Shown here piece by piece: positions 50,231-58,825 of a stretch of 64,000 nt of DNA (positions are counted from its first letter, which is position 1; each line of letters opens with the position of its first letter). The DNA is from an uncultured Acidaminococcus sp. (GTDB lineage Bacteria > Bacillota > Negativicutes > Acidaminococcales > Acidaminococcaceae), in assembly GCA_900538365.1 (NCBI GenBank), contig UPXT01000001.1:1-64000 (forward strand). Direction: 5' to 3'. The notes under the pieces were generated by a model that was given only the letters and a program-made list of their open reading frames with translations, was not told where the DNA came from and searched no databases. The position numbers and the translations under genes were made by a program.

Positions 50231-51751
50231 ATGACAGCTCCTCTTGTCATTCGTGTCAAGGACCGCGATAACGTTGCCGTTGCCGTCCATGATTTGGAAA
50301 CAGGCATTGAAGTCATGCCCGGTGTTCTTACCCGTGACCCCATTCCTCAAGCCCATAAGGTGGCACTCGTGGATATTCCCAAAGGGGGCGAGATTATCCG
50401 CTACGGCGTTGTTCTCGGTTATGCCAAGCATGATATTGCCTGCGGCAGCTGGATCAATGAACACATGCTTGATCTGCCTCAAAGTCCTTCGGTTGAACAT
50501 ATGGAATATGGTACCCACATCGTCCCTATGGAAGAACTCCCCACGCCGCCCCGCACGACGTGGATGGGGTATAAAAATGCCGTGGGGCCTGCCGGTACAC
50601 GCAATATCCTCGGTGTTGTGACGACCGTCCAGTGTGCGGCCGGGGTGGTCAACAAAGCCGTGCAGAAAATCAAACAGGAACTTTTGCCCAAATACCCTCA
50701 CGTTGACGATGTTGTTGCTGTGAACCATCCTTATGGCTGTGGGGTTGCCATTAATGCCCCTCTTGCCGTCATTCCTATCCGGGCCGTGAGAAATCTCATC
50801 CGTCATCCGAACTTTGGTGGACAAATCATGCTGGTTGGTCTGGGCTGCGAAAAATTGACCTACGAGCGGCTCCTTGAACCGGATGAAATCAATGCTGAAA
50901 ACTGTCTCACCCTGCAGGAATGCAAGGGACATGACGCCATGATGAAAGCCTTGATGGATATGGCTGAGCGGAAACTCCAGCGCCTCAATCAGCGGCGCCG
51001 TGAAGCGCTGCCCTTATCTGAACTGGTTGTCGGCATGCAGTGCGGCGGCAGCGACGCCTTCTCGGGCCTTACGGCAAACCCCAGTGCCGGGTATGCCGCT
51101 GATATGCTTGTCAAAGGCGGCGCCACGGTCATGTTCAGCGAAGTCACGGAAGTGCGGGACGGTGTCCATATGCTGGCTGCCCGCTGCGTCAATAAGCAAG
51201 TGCGGGATAAACTGGCTGCCGAAATGAAATGGTACGATGATTATCTAGCAGAAGGCGGCGTTGATCGTGATGCCAACCCGACGCCGGGCAATAAAAAAGG
51301 CGGCCTTGCCAATATTGTGGAAAAAGCCATGGGGTCCATTGCCAAAAGCGGGACAAGCCCCATTGTGGAAGTCCTGTCGCCGGCTGAAAAACCGACCAAA
51401 CATGGACTCATCTACGCCGCCACACCGGCTAGTGATATCGTTTGCGGGCCGAGCCAGCTGGCAAGCGGCATTGGGCTGCAGGTCTTCATGACGGGCCGCG
51501 GCACTCCCTATGGTCTTGCCATCGCTCCTGTCATCAAAGTCTGCAGCCGCAATGAAATGAAGGACAACTGGTTTGACCTCATTGATATTTCTGCTGGTGG
51601 CGTCGCTACGGGCGAAAAGACCATTCCTGAAGTCGGAACGGAGATCTTCAATTATATCCTGGATACAGCAAGCGGTACGAAAATCCCTTATTCCGACCAG
51701 TATGGCTTCCATAACGACCTGTGTATTTTCAATCCAGCCCCGATTACCTGA
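50231..51751 (+). CDS. garD: Galactarate dehydratase
   Basis: GarD dehydrates galactarate (meso-tartaric C6 homologue) to 5-dehydro-4-deoxy-D-glucarate, the same product as GudD. The 506-residue protein matches the E. coli enzyme closely as I remember it: the N-terminal SAF-like domain (HKVALVDIPKGGEIIRYG), LGVVTTVQCAAGVVN, HPYGCGVAINAP, GMQCGGSDAFSGLTANP and the final GFHNDLCIFNPAPIT. Length and GarD-type C terminus separate it from altronate dehydratase UxaA. ATG 50231 follows AAAGGGAGG. It is a single-gene unit about 30 kb from gudD and flanked by a palindrome and terminator. Confidence 0.93.
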   Translation: MTAPLVIRVKDRDNVAVAVHDLETGIEVMPGVLTRDPIPQAHKVALVDIPKGGEIIRYGVVLGYAKHDIACGSWINEHMLDLPQSPSVEHMEYGTHIVPMEELPTPPRTTWMGYKNAVGPAGTRNILGVVTTVQCAAGVVNKAVQKIKQELLPKYPHVDDVVAVNHPYGCGVAINAPLAVIPIRAVRNLIRHPNFGGQIMLVGLGCEKLTYERLLEPDEINAENCLTLQECKGHDAMMKALMDMAERKLQRLNQRRREALPLSELVVGMQCGGSDAFSGLTANPSAGYAADMLVKGGATVMFSEVTEVRDGVHMLAARCVNKQVRDKLAAEMKWYDDYLAEGGVDRDANPTPGNKKGGLANIVEKAMGSIAKSGTSPIVEVLSPAEKPTKHGLIYAATPASDIVCGPSQLASGIGLQVFMTGRGTPYGLAIAPVIKVCSRNEMKDNWFDLIDISAGGVATGEKTIPEVGTEIFNYILDTASGTKIPYSDQYGFHNDLCIFNPAPIT

Positions 51752-51759
51752 TGAAAAAT

Positions 51760-51800
51760 AAAGCTCTTGCTCTTTTTCCTTAGGGAGCAGGGGCTTTTTT
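51760..51800 (+). terminator. Intrinsic terminator of garD
   Basis: AAGCTCTTGCTC pairs with GAGCAGGGGCTT, followed by TTTTTT minus a base. Confidence 0.8.
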
Positions 51801-51848
51801 CGTATCATCTTGCTGTGTTACAATGGGGAAAAAAGGAGGAAAGATTCT

Positions 51849-52088
51849 ATGGAAAGAACACTGCCTAAAGCTGGGGAAACTTGGCTTCATTTTAAAAATA
51901 AACGCTATGAAATCATCGCCTGTCCCGTTATCCATTCAGAGACGCGGGAACGTTACTGCGTCTATAAAGCCCTCTACGGCGATGGCGGCATCTACTGCCG
52001 TCCCCTCGATATGTTCATGAGTGAAGTGGATCATGTCAAGTATCCTGAAGTAAGACAGAAGTATCGGTTTGAAAAGATTGGGGAGTAG
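51849..52088 (+). CDS. DUF1653 family protein
   Basis: A 79-residue protein with the short SH3-like DUF1653 pattern: [20 protein letters not shown] near the N terminus, then [20 protein letters not shown] and a charged end. The family is widespread and has no established function. AAAGGAGGAAAG lies just before ATG 51849; an earlier in-frame start at 51810 lacks a ribosome site. It is followed by the IS remnant, with no clear terminator of its own. Confidence 0.85.
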   Translation: MERTLPKAGETWLHFKNKRYEIIACPVIHSETRERYCVYKALYGDGGIYCRPLDMFMSEVDHVKYPEVRQKYRFEKIGE

Positions 52089-52139
52089 AAGAAAATCGCG
52101 GTCAAGCAAAAAGAAAAAGCTGGCTGTAATGCTGCGATG

Positions 52140-52286
52140 CTAAGGCCGCCAGGATTGTTCGATACGATCCCAAGTACGAATCTTGCTACGGAAGTTTGCT
52201 GTTTTAATTCCTTTAGGTGTTTTTACCCACTTACCCTGACGATAAAGTTCTACACACATTAGCTTGAATTCAGTCGTATAACGCAA
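52140..52286 (-). pseudogene. IS element remnant: N-terminal part of a transposase OrfA
   Basis: On the minus strand, 48 codons from TTG 52286 encode LRYTTEFKLMCVELYRQGKW and then a KTPKGIKTANFRSKIRTWDR segment, ending at a stop after SWRP. The YTTEFKLMCVELYRQGKW pattern is the start of IS3-type helix-turn-helix OrfA proteins. The rest of OrfA and all of OrfB are missing, so only the left end of the element is preserved. A palindromic repeat (52290-52325) lies four bases before the start, consistent with the IS end. Confidence 0.65.
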
Positions 52287-52289
52287 AAA

Positions 52290-52325
52290 GTACCCTCCTT
52301 ACTGGGTGTCCAGTAAAGAGGGTAC
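52290..52325 (-). repeat. 36-bp palindromic repeat, copy 2 (IS end)
   Basis: GTACCCTC-C-TTACTG and CAGTAA-A-GAGGGTAC around GGTGTC. It is an inverted copy of 44104-44139 with one difference. It lies between the IS OrfA remnant and the DUF1858 gene, after whose stop it could also form a terminator (TTTTT follows on the minus strand). Confidence 0.8.
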
Positions 52326-52352
52326 TTTTCATTTCACGGTCTTTCTTTGATC

Positions 52353-52571
52353 TTATTCCTTGTCCCCTTCAGCGGCAGCGATGCAGTCATTGATATCTGC
52401 AATGAGGGCATCAACGTCCAGCCCATGGGCAGCAGCGCCCTGGCCGATGGTTTCAAAGTTAGCAGCCATGCAGCCGACACAGCCGAGGCCATATTGCATG
52501 AAGATTTCGATGATCTCCGGATGCTGCTGCACCGTGAGGATAATCGGGGAATCTGCAGTTACTTTTTCCAT
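52353..52571 (-). CDS. DUF1858 domain protein
   Basis: A 72-residue single-domain protein. The DUF1858 pattern begins ITADSPI-like VTADSPIILTVQQHPEIIEI and contains GLGCVGC, two Cys with spacing C-x2-C, seen in many anaerobes and related to the N-terminal domain of ScdA-type proteins; a redox, metal or hybrid-cluster-associated role has been suggested but is unproven. AAGGAGG lies ten bases before the start on the minus strand; the frame is open further upstream without a ribosome site. It has its own promoter at 52606-52634. Confidence 0.87.
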   Translation of the reverse strand: MEKVTADSPIILTVQQHPEIIEIFMQYGLGCVGCMAANFETIGQGAAAHGLDVDALIADINDCIAAAEGDKE

Positions 52572-52605
52572 GGTAGGATAACCTCCTTGTTCTTTTATCC
52601 TAGTC

Positions 52606-52634
52606 ATTATATCGGAGAGGTACAAAGAATGCAA
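52606..52634 (-). promoter_or_regulatory. Promoter of the DUF1858 gene
   Basis: On the minus strand, TTGCAT, a 17-base spacer and a perfect TATAAT (complement of 52606-52611). Confidence 0.75.
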
Positions 52635-52763
52635 TACTTCCCAAAAAGATAGAAAGGAAAGGATACAATGTCCATACCTAGGTAGGGTAAAATAAAGACT
52701 TTTTGTTAAAATTTCATATATTTTACCGAAACGATATAAAAATTTCATAGATAGGATGAAATG

Positions 52764-52813
52764 CACAAGGTGTTGTATTGGATTAAATGCTGACCACAAT
52801 ACCTTGTGTTTTT
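52764..52813 (+). terminator. Orphan intrinsic terminator, possibly of a small RNA
   Basis: CACAAGGTGTTGT (52764-52776) pairs with ACAATACCTTGTG (52796-52808) with one G-T pair, and TTTTT follows. There is no plus-strand gene upstream between here and the IS remnant; the region 52635-52763 is AT-rich and may hold a promoter for an RNA. The rest of the stretch 52572-52984 holds only the two flanking promoters and the MraZ boxes. Confidence 0.55.
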
Positions 52814-52900
52814 ATTGATTTACTTCTTTTACTGTCCAATTTGAATTCCTCCACACGGCAAAACCCTAGGTAAAATCAGGCTTTTTCGCTCCTAATTGAA

Positions 52901-52929
52901 TTGATTTTTTGGGTATTGTGCTTTATAAT
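52901..52929 (+). promoter_or_regulatory. Promoter of the mraZ division/cell-wall operon
   Basis: TTGATT (52901-52906), a 17-base spacer and a perfect TATAAT (52924-52929). Confidence 0.8.
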
Positions 52930-52934
52930 GGGGG

Positions 52935-52954
52935 AAAGTGGTGGAAAGTGGTGA
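52935..52954 (+). promoter_or_regulatory. MraZ binding boxes
   Basis: Two tandem 10-base repeats, AAAGTGGTGG (52935-52944) and AAAGTGGTGA (52945-52954), lie directly after the -10 box. Tandem GTGG-containing repeats with 10-base period are the known target of the MraZ autorepressor. Confidence 0.75.
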
Positions 52955-52984
52955 ATTTCGGGAAGAAAGGTGGGAATCGCGGCG

Positions 52985-53407
52985 ATGCTCATGGGTGAAT
53001 ATGAACACAGTGTAGACGCCAAAGGCCGTCTTTTTGTTCCTGCCAAACTCCGGAGCGAATTGGGAAAAACATTTGTCATCACCAAAGGGGTTGATGGCTG
53101 TATTGATGTCTATCCCATGGATGCCTGGGATCGTCTTCAGCAGAGTTTTGCTCAGCAGACGCTTCCCAAGAAAAAAGCCCGTGATGTCTCCCGCTTCCTT
53201 TTTGGGAATTCCATGGAAGTAGAACCTGATAAACAGGGACGCATCCTTCTGCCGCAAACGCTTCGCAAATTTGCCCAGATCGAGGGGACGGCGACCATCA
53301 TCGGTACGGGAACCAAGGCAGAAATCTGGGATACCAAGCGATATGAAGCCTATAGCAGCGAAGTGGAAAGTGATGTTGCCGCCATTGTGGAAGATCTTGA
53401 AATTTAG
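52985..53407 (+). CDS. mraZ: Transcriptional regulator MraZ
   Basis: MraZ is an AbrB-like, ring-forming DNA-binding protein that represses the division/cell-wall operon. The 140-residue product has two AbrB-type halves, MLMGEYEHSVDAKGRLFVPA at the N terminus and VEPDKQGRILLPQTLRKFA near residue 80. ATG 52985 is chosen over a GTG at 52970 by similarity of the family start; AAAGGTGGG is about ten bases upstream. Two MraZ boxes lie right behind the promoter, supporting autoregulation. Confidence 0.95.
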   Translation: MLMGEYEHSVDAKGRLFVPAKLRSELGKTFVITKGVDGCIDVYPMDAWDRLQQSFAQQTLPKKKARDVSRFLFGNSMEVEPDKQGRILLPQTLRKFAQIEGTATIIGTGTKAEIWDTKRYEAYSSEVESDVAAIVEDLEI

Positions 53408-53428
53408 TGAACGAAAAGAGGGATGACC

Positions 53429-54358
53429 GTGAACTTTGTACACAAAAGTGTGCTCCTAAAGGAGAGCGTTGACTGGATTGTCACCGATCCCAAGGGAACT
53501 TACGTCGACTGCACGTTGGGCGGCGCTGGTCATTCCCATGCCATTTCTGAAAAATTGGACCCGGAGGGCCTCCTTATTGGAATCGATCAGGATGAAGACG
53601 CCATTATGGCTGCCACAAAGCGCCTTGAAGATGCTCCATGCAAGATCAAGATTGTTCATTCCAATTTTCGGAAACTGGGAACCATCCTTGATGGGCTGGG
53701 CCTAATGAAAGTGGATGGCATCTTTTTTGACCTGGGTGTTTCGTCTTATCAGCTGGATACGCCGGAACGTGGGTTTTCCTATATGCATGATGGCCCTCTT
53801 GATATGCGGATGGACCAGGAAGGAAAACTGACGGCGGCTGATGTGGTGAATACGTACAAGGAAGAAGACTTGGCAGACCTTATCTATAAATATGGAGAAG
53901 AACGCTGGAGCCGCCGCATTGCCCAGTTCATTGTGGAAAAAAGAAAGGAAAAGCCACTGCGCACAACAAGTGATCTTGTCTCTGTGATCAAGGCCGCCAT
54001 TCCCAAGAGGGCCCGCCAAGATGGACCTCACCCGGCCAAACGAACTTTTCAGGCAATCCGGATCGAAGTCAATGATGAGCTGAAAATCCTCGACACGACC
54101 ATGGAAACGGCTGTCAGGCACCTAAAAAAGGGAGGCCGCATTGGCGTCATAACTTTCCATTCCCTGGAAGACCGCATCATCAAGCAAAGTTTCAAACGAA
54201 TGGCTAAAGGCTGCATTTGTCCGCCGGAATTGCCCGTTTGTGTGTGCGGACACAAACCGGAACTAAAGAAGCTAAAAGAATTTGTTCCGTCAGAAACGGA
54301 GTTGAAGGATAATCCCCGTGCTCGGAGCGCGCGGCTCCGCGGGGCCATCAGAATATAG
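53429..54358 (+). CDS. rsmH: 16S rRNA (cytosine-1402-N4)-methyltransferase RsmH
   Basis: RsmH (MraW) methylates N4 of C1402 in 16S rRNA using S-adenosylmethionine. The 309-residue protein shows HKSVLLKESVDWI, the SAM-binding DCTLGGAGHSHAI, FDLGVSSYQLD, the RVLFQAIRIEVN-like segment RTFQAIRIEVNDEL and the C-terminal NPRARSARLRGA. GTG 53429 is preferred to ATG 53423, which directly abuts the AGAGGG ribosome site. It lies between mraZ and ftsL, as in nearly all bacteria with this cluster. Confidence 0.94.
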   Translation: MNFVHKSVLLKESVDWIVTDPKGTYVDCTLGGAGHSHAISEKLDPEGLLIGIDQDEDAIMAATKRLEDAPCKIKIVHSNFRKLGTILDGLGLMKVDGIFFDLGVSSYQLDTPERGFSYMHDGPLDMRMDQEGKLTAADVVNTYKEEDLADLIYKYGEERWSRRIAQFIVEKRKEKPLRTTSDLVSVIKAAIPKRARQDGPHPAKRTFQAIRIEVNDELKILDTTMETAVRHLKKGGRIGVITFHSLEDRIIKQSFKRMAKGCICPPELPVCVCGHKPELKKLKEFVPSETELKDNPRARSARLRGAIRI

Positions 54359-54448
54359 GATGCTTGTTTTAAAAGAATCCTCTTTGATGCGTAAAGGAAG
54401 CGGGAGAGCACTCGCTGGATGAAGGAATCAGTAGTAGGGGACATTGTT

Positions 54449-54874
54449 ATGCTTAAAAATAATCATAAGGTCTATGGGACCTTTGCCTATCATACGGCTT
54501 ACAACTATGGGAATACAGCAGCACAGGAGGAACCGATTTACGAGGTGCCTCCCTACGAACCTGCCAAAAAAAGCCGGACCCGGTCCAAGGCTTCTTCAGC
54601 TTCTGCTAAAACGTTTGTATTTTCTGTCGTAATCATGTTAATATTAGTAGCTGCCAATACCTTTCTTGCAAAAGTTGTCATGGACCAGTCCTATAACCTG
54701 ATCCAGATGAAGAAGCAGGAAGCGGCGCTCATCGACAAGAATGTAACCCTTCGGATTGATGTGAGCCGGCTCAAGAGCCCCAACCGCATTGCTTCGATTG
54801 CCAGTAAAAAATTAGGCCTCAATACGGCGAGAGAGAACATCTACGTCAACATCAACGTGCCCTCAAAGAAATAG
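54449..54874 (+). CDS. ftsL: Cell division protein FtsL
   Basis: FtsL is a bitopic divisome protein that with FtsB/DivIC and FtsQ activates septal peptidoglycan synthesis. The 141-residue product has a cytoplasmic basic region (KKSRTRSKASSASAK), one membrane helix (FVFSVVIMLILVAANTFLA, about residues 58-76), a periplasmic coiled coil and a C-terminal IASIASKKLGLNTA typical of FtsL. ATG 54449 follows GTAGGGGA by seven bases; ATG 54419 is possible. Normally ftsI follows; here a weak terminator and murE come next. Confidence 0.85.
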   Translation: MLKNNHKVYGTFAYHTAYNYGNTAAQEEPIYEVPPYEPAKKSRTRSKASSASAKTFVFSVVIMLILVAANTFLAKVVMDQSYNLIQMKKQEAALIDKNVTLRIDVSRLKSPNRIASIASKKLGLNTARENIYVNINVPSKK

Positions 54875-54916
54875 GGCTCATTTGGCGTGCTGTATTGGGC
54901 TTATCCCGCAAAAAAG

Positions 54917-54940
54917 GCAGCCACCATTGGCTGCTCTTTT
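54917..54940 (+). terminator. Weak terminator or attenuator between ftsL and murE
   Basis: GCAGCCA (54917-54923) pairs with TGGCTGC (54928-54934) over CCAT, followed by TCTTTTT. The short stem suggests partial read-through into the mur genes. Confidence 0.6.
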
Positions 54941-54980
54941 TACGTCGCAGCGATTTTGAAACCATTGAGGAGGAATCATT

Positions 54981-56471
54981 ATGGAAAGAACGCTTCAAGA
55001 CGTGATTTCCCATATTAAGGGATGCACCGTGACGGGCGACCCCAAAAACAAAACCATTACGGACCTTACGATTGATTCACGGACGGCAGGTAAAGGCAGC
55101 TTGTTCATTTGTCTTGTCGGCGTCCATACAGATGGTCATGCTTATATAGAAAAAGCAGCAAGCTTAGGGGCGGAAGCGGTCCTTGTGGAAAAGGACGTGC
55201 CGCCTGTACCGGGGCTTGTTATGATCCGTGTGAAGAGCACCCAGGAAGCCATGACGGAGCTTGCCCCGTGGTTTTATGGTTATCCTGCCCAGAAGATGCG
55301 CATGATTGGTATCACGGGGACTAACGGCAAGACGACAACTACCAATATCCTGCGTACCTTGCTCACCAATACAGGTCATAAAGTGGGCCTTATTGGAACC
55401 ATCAATATCATGATCGGCGATAAGAAGGAACCAAGCCACAACACAACGCCTGACGTGGTGGACCTGCAACGGACCCTCTGCCGCATGGCAGACGCAGGCT
55501 GCGATTATGTGGTGATGGAAGTCTCGAGCCATGCCCTGGCGCTGAATCGCGTTGCCGGTATCGAGTACGATACGGCAGCCCTTACAAACATTACTCAGGA
55601 CCATCTTGATTTCCATAAGACCATGGAAAATTACCGTGAGGCCAAGGCTTTGCTCTTCACCCATCTTCATGAAGGCTGCAAAATGGGAAAGACGGCCATT
55701 TTCAACATGGATGACGCGTCCAGCCCACTGATCATGAACCGCGTGAAAACAAAGATCATGACCTATGGCAAGGCGAAGACAAACGATGTCTATCCCATTC
55801 GCTTTCATGTCGGTGCCAAGCATATGGAACTGTCCCTTCACACGCCGGAAGGAGATATGGACCTTAGGCTTCATATTACAGGGGAATTCAATGTCTATAA
55901 CGTCATGACCGCGGTCTGCGCTGCCTTAGCGGAAGGCCTCAAGCATGATGATATTGTCCGCGGCCTCGACAATTTTGCCGGTGTGCCCGGTCGCTTTCAG
56001 CTCATCGATGCAGGCCAGCCCTTTACGGTCATCGTGGACTATGCCCATACGCCGGACGGCCTGGACAATGTCCTAAGGACTGCAAGACAGATCACCAAGG
56101 GCAGATTGTGGGCCGTCTTCGGCTGCGGCGGTGACCGGGATGCCAAAAAGCGTCCCATCATGGGAAAGCTGGCACTGAAGCTGGCTGATATCCTTGTTGT
56201 TACGAGCGATAACCCGCGCAGTGAAGATCCGGACGCCATCATCCGCGATATTGAAACGGGTCTTACAGAGAACCCTCGCCATAAGGAAATCCATACCATT
56301 TCCGACCGGCGGGAAGCGATTGAATTTGCCATCTCCCATGCGCGCCCGGAAGATGTTATAATGATTGCCGGCAAAGGCCATGAGAACTACCAGATTCTCA
56401 AGGAACGGACCATTCATTTTGACGATGGGGAAGTTGTTCGCGACTTCTTCCGGAAGGGAAACAAATCATGA
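54981..56471 (+). CDS. murE: UDP-MurNAc-tripeptide synthetase MurE (meso-diaminopimelate type)
   Basis: MurE adds the third amino acid to UDP-MurNAc-L-Ala-D-Glu. The 496-residue ligase has the P-loop ITGTNGKTTTT (near residue 112), the central HNTTPDVVDLQ and EVSSHAL motifs, the IVDYAHTPDGLDN segment and the specificity motif DNPRSEDP, which marks meso-diaminopimelate as substrate. This agrees with a diderm Negativicute wall. GAGGAGG precedes the start. It overlaps murF by four bases. The upstream ftsI normally found here is absent. Confidence 0.96.
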   Translation: MERTLQDVISHIKGCTVTGDPKNKTITDLTIDSRTAGKGSLFICLVGVHTDGHAYIEKAASLGAEAVLVEKDVPPVPGLVMIRVKSTQEAMTELAPWFYGYPAQKMRMIGITGTNGKTTTTNILRTLLTNTGHKVGLIGTINIMIGDKKEPSHNTTPDVVDLQRTLCRMADAGCDYVVMEVSSHALALNRVAGIEYDTAALTNITQDHLDFHKTMENYREAKALLFTHLHEGCKMGKTAIFNMDDASSPLIMNRVKTKIMTYGKAKTNDVYPIRFHVGAKHMELSLHTPEGDMDLRLHITGEFNVYNVMTAVCAALAEGLKHDDIVRGLDNFAGVPGRFQLIDAGQPFTVIVDYAHTPDGLDNVLRTARQITKGRLWAVFGCGGDRDAKKRPIMGKLALKLADILVVTSDNPRSEDPDAIIRDIETGLTENPRHKEIHTISDRREAIEFAISHARPEDVIMIAGKGHENYQILKERTIHFDDGEVVRDFFRKGNKS

Positions 56472-57847
56472 TCAAGATCGATCTCATAAAAAAAGCAACA
56501 CAGGGAAAAACGCTGCTTCCTGACAGCGTGGAGTTCATTGATATTTCCACTGATTCCAGAAGCATTGGGCCGGGGACGCTCTTTGTAGCACTCCGTGGGG
56601 AAAAGTTTGATGGCCATGACTATGTGGCGGCAGCGCTTGAAAAAGGAGCAACAGCTGCCCTCGTGGACCATAATCCGGGGGTAGCACCGCAAAAATGCAT
56701 CCTTGTGTCTGATACACTTAAGGCATATCAGGACATTGCCTCTTGTTACCGACTTTCCAAGAAGAACCTGAAGGTCATTGCCATTACTGGATCGAACGGA
56801 AAGACCAGTACGAAGGATATGACGGCGGCAGCCCTTGCCGCACGCTACAATGTCGTCAAGACGCAGGCAAACTTCAATAACGAAATTGGGCTTCCCATGA
56901 CGCTCCTGCGTATCAAGGACAATACGGAAGTGGCTGTTGTCGAAATGGGAATGCGCGGTCTTGGGCAGATCCGTGAGATGAAGCAGATTGCCCATCCTGA
57001 TGCCGCCATCATCACCAATGTGGGGGAGACTCATTTGGAACTTTTGGGCTCCCTAGAAAATATTGCGAAGGCCAAGAGCGAGATCTTGGAAGACTTTACG
57101 AAAGACAACTGGGCCGTGCTCAATGCGGATGACCCCCGCGTGTCCGTTATGAAGACGGGGGCCGCAGTCCGGACCTATGGCATCGATCACGACTGTGATG
57201 TGAGGGCACGGGATATTACGACCATTGGCCTTGTGACCTGTTTTACCTATGAAAGCAAGATCACTGGCGCTAAACAAAAGGTGGCCCTGCCCATGTTGGG
57301 GCGCCACAATGTCATGAATGCCCTTGCGGCCATTACCGTGGCAGAACTTTACAGCGTTCCTGATACGGCCATTGCCGAATCCCTGCAAAACATCAAGATG
57401 ACAGGAAAGCGGCAGGAATTCCTGCGCCTAGGTGATAAGACCATTATCAATGACGCCTATAACGCCAGCCCTGCTTCGATGGCCGTGGCTTTTGAAACGC
57501 TTCAGGAAGTGGTAAAGAACCAAGGCTATGGCAGGGGAATTGCCGTTCTTGCCGATATGCTCGAACTGGGGAGCGTCAGCGAAGAAAGTCACCGCAAAGT
57601 AGGCCGCTGGACGGCAGAATATGGAATCAAGGAAGTCATTTGCTACGGAAAAGAGGCCCGCTTCATCTATGAGGAAGCAAAAAAGGCCGGTGTTTCCGCC
57701 CATTATGCAGCTGATAAATTTGAAGCGGCTTCCCTCTTGAAGAACATTGTTGAAACAGGAGACGTCATTCTCCTTAAAGGATCCCATTCCATGGAAGTTG
57801 ACACGGTTGCGGACCTTGCCTTTGGGAAGGAAGGCCTCCAGAAATGA
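56468..57847 (+). CDS. murF: UDP-MurNAc-tripeptide:D-Ala-D-Ala ligase MurF
   Basis: MurF attaches D-Ala-D-Ala to complete the UDP-MurNAc-pentapeptide. The 459-residue protein contains DSRSIGPGTLFVALRGEKFDG at the N terminus, the P-loop ITGSNGKTSTKDM near residue 106, MGMRGLGQI and TNVGETHLELLGS in the central domain, and NDAYNASPASM in the C-terminal domain. It overlaps murE and mraY by four bases each. It works with the Ddl encoded at the end of this cluster. Confidence 0.96.
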   Translation: MIKIDLIKKATQGKTLLPDSVEFIDISTDSRSIGPGTLFVALRGEKFDGHDYVAAALEKGATAALVDHNPGVAPQKCILVSDTLKAYQDIASCYRLSKKNLKVIAITGSNGKTSTKDMTAAALAARYNVVKTQANFNNEIGLPMTLLRIKDNTEVAVVEMGMRGLGQIREMKQIAHPDAAIITNVGETHLELLGSLENIAKAKSEILEDFTKDNWAVLNADDPRVSVMKTGAAVRTYGIDHDCDVRARDITTIGLVTCFTYESKITGAKQKVALPMLGRHNVMNALAAITVAELYSVPDTAIAESLQNIKMTGKRQEFLRLGDKTIINDAYNASPASMAVAFETLQEVVKNQGYGRGIAVLADMLELGSVSEESHRKVGRWTAEYGIKEVICYGKEARFIYEEAKKAGVSAHYAADKFEAASLLKNIVETGDVILLKGSHSMEVDTVADLAFGKEGLQK

Positions 57848-58809
57848 ATATCACGTTCTTTTGGCAGTTTGCGACTGCTTTTGCTTTGACCGTCCTCATT
57901 GGAAAAGTCCTGATTCCAGAACTGCATAAATGGCATTTTGGACAGAGCATCCGGGAATGCGGCCCGAAGGAACATCTCAAGAAAAGCGGAACGCCCACCA
58001 TGGGCGGGATCATGATGATCCTTGCCGTTATTGCAGCAAATCTCTTATGGAACGGCCATGACCGGACCATGTACCTTGCCCTTTGGCTTTTTGTGGGGTA
58101 CGGGCTCATTGGATTTATTGATGATGGCCTCAAGATTTTCTTTAAACGTAATTTAGGGCTTACGTCCAAACAGAAGATGGCCCTGCAGATTCTTGTTGCC
58201 GCCATCTATCTCTTTTTTCCCGGTGATGTGCTGAGTACCCGTCTTTGGATTCCTATCCTTAATGTGACCATCAATCTTGGTACGGCTGGGTATGCCCTTT
58301 TTATCCTCCTGCTTCTTGTAGGAACGACCAATGCCGTAAATCTCACCGATGGTCTTGACGGCCTTGCTGCCAGCGTAACCGTCTTTGTGATGCTGGCCTA
58401 TACGGTCATTGGTTTTTTGGCTGGTGAGCTTTCCATCAGCTTGTTTAGCCTCTCCATTGTAGGAACCTGCCTTGGCTTTTTGGTCTACAATCATCATCCC
58501 GCTAAGGTTTTCATGGGTGATACCGGTTCCCTTGCCCTCGGCGGAGCCGTTGCCGCGGCGGCCATTGGGTCCCATACGGAACTGCTGCTTGTAATCATTG
58601 GCGGGGTCTATGTTTTGGAAACCCTGTCCGTCATCATCCAGGTTACGTACTTTAAGCTGACGGGCGGAAAACGTGTCTTTCGCATGACACCGATCCATCA
58701 CCATTTTGAGCTGGGCGGCTGGAAGGAAACGAAGGTCGTTACCCGGTTCAGCATGCTGAGCTTGCTTCTTTCCCTTGCGGGAATTTTCATCTATTCAAAC
58801 CGACTTTAA
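57844..58809 (+). CDS. mraY: Phospho-MurNAc-pentapeptide transferase MraY
   Basis: MraY transfers phospho-MurNAc-pentapeptide to undecaprenyl phosphate, forming lipid I in the membrane. The 321-residue protein has about ten transmembrane segments and all family motifs: RECGPKEHLKKSGTPTMGG, GFIDDGLKI, NLTDGLDGLA, FMGDTGSLALGG and the HHH motif in PIHHHFELGGWKE. The gene starts within the murF stop and ends 16 bases before murD. Confidence 0.97.
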   Translation: MNITFFWQFATAFALTVLIGKVLIPELHKWHFGQSIRECGPKEHLKKSGTPTMGGIMMILAVIAANLLWNGHDRTMYLALWLFVGYGLIGFIDDGLKIFFKRNLGLTSKQKMALQILVAAIYLFFPGDVLSTRLWIPILNVTINLGTAGYALFILLLLVGTTNAVNLTDGLDGLAASVTVFVMLAYTVIGFLAGELSISLFSLSIVGTCLGFLVYNHHPAKVFMGDTGSLALGGAVAAAAIGSHTELLLVIIGGVYVLETLSVIIQVTYFKLTGGKRVFRMTPIHHHFELGGWKETKVVTRFSMLSLLLSLAGIFIYSNRL

Positions 58810-58825
58810 CTAGGGGGCGTCTATT

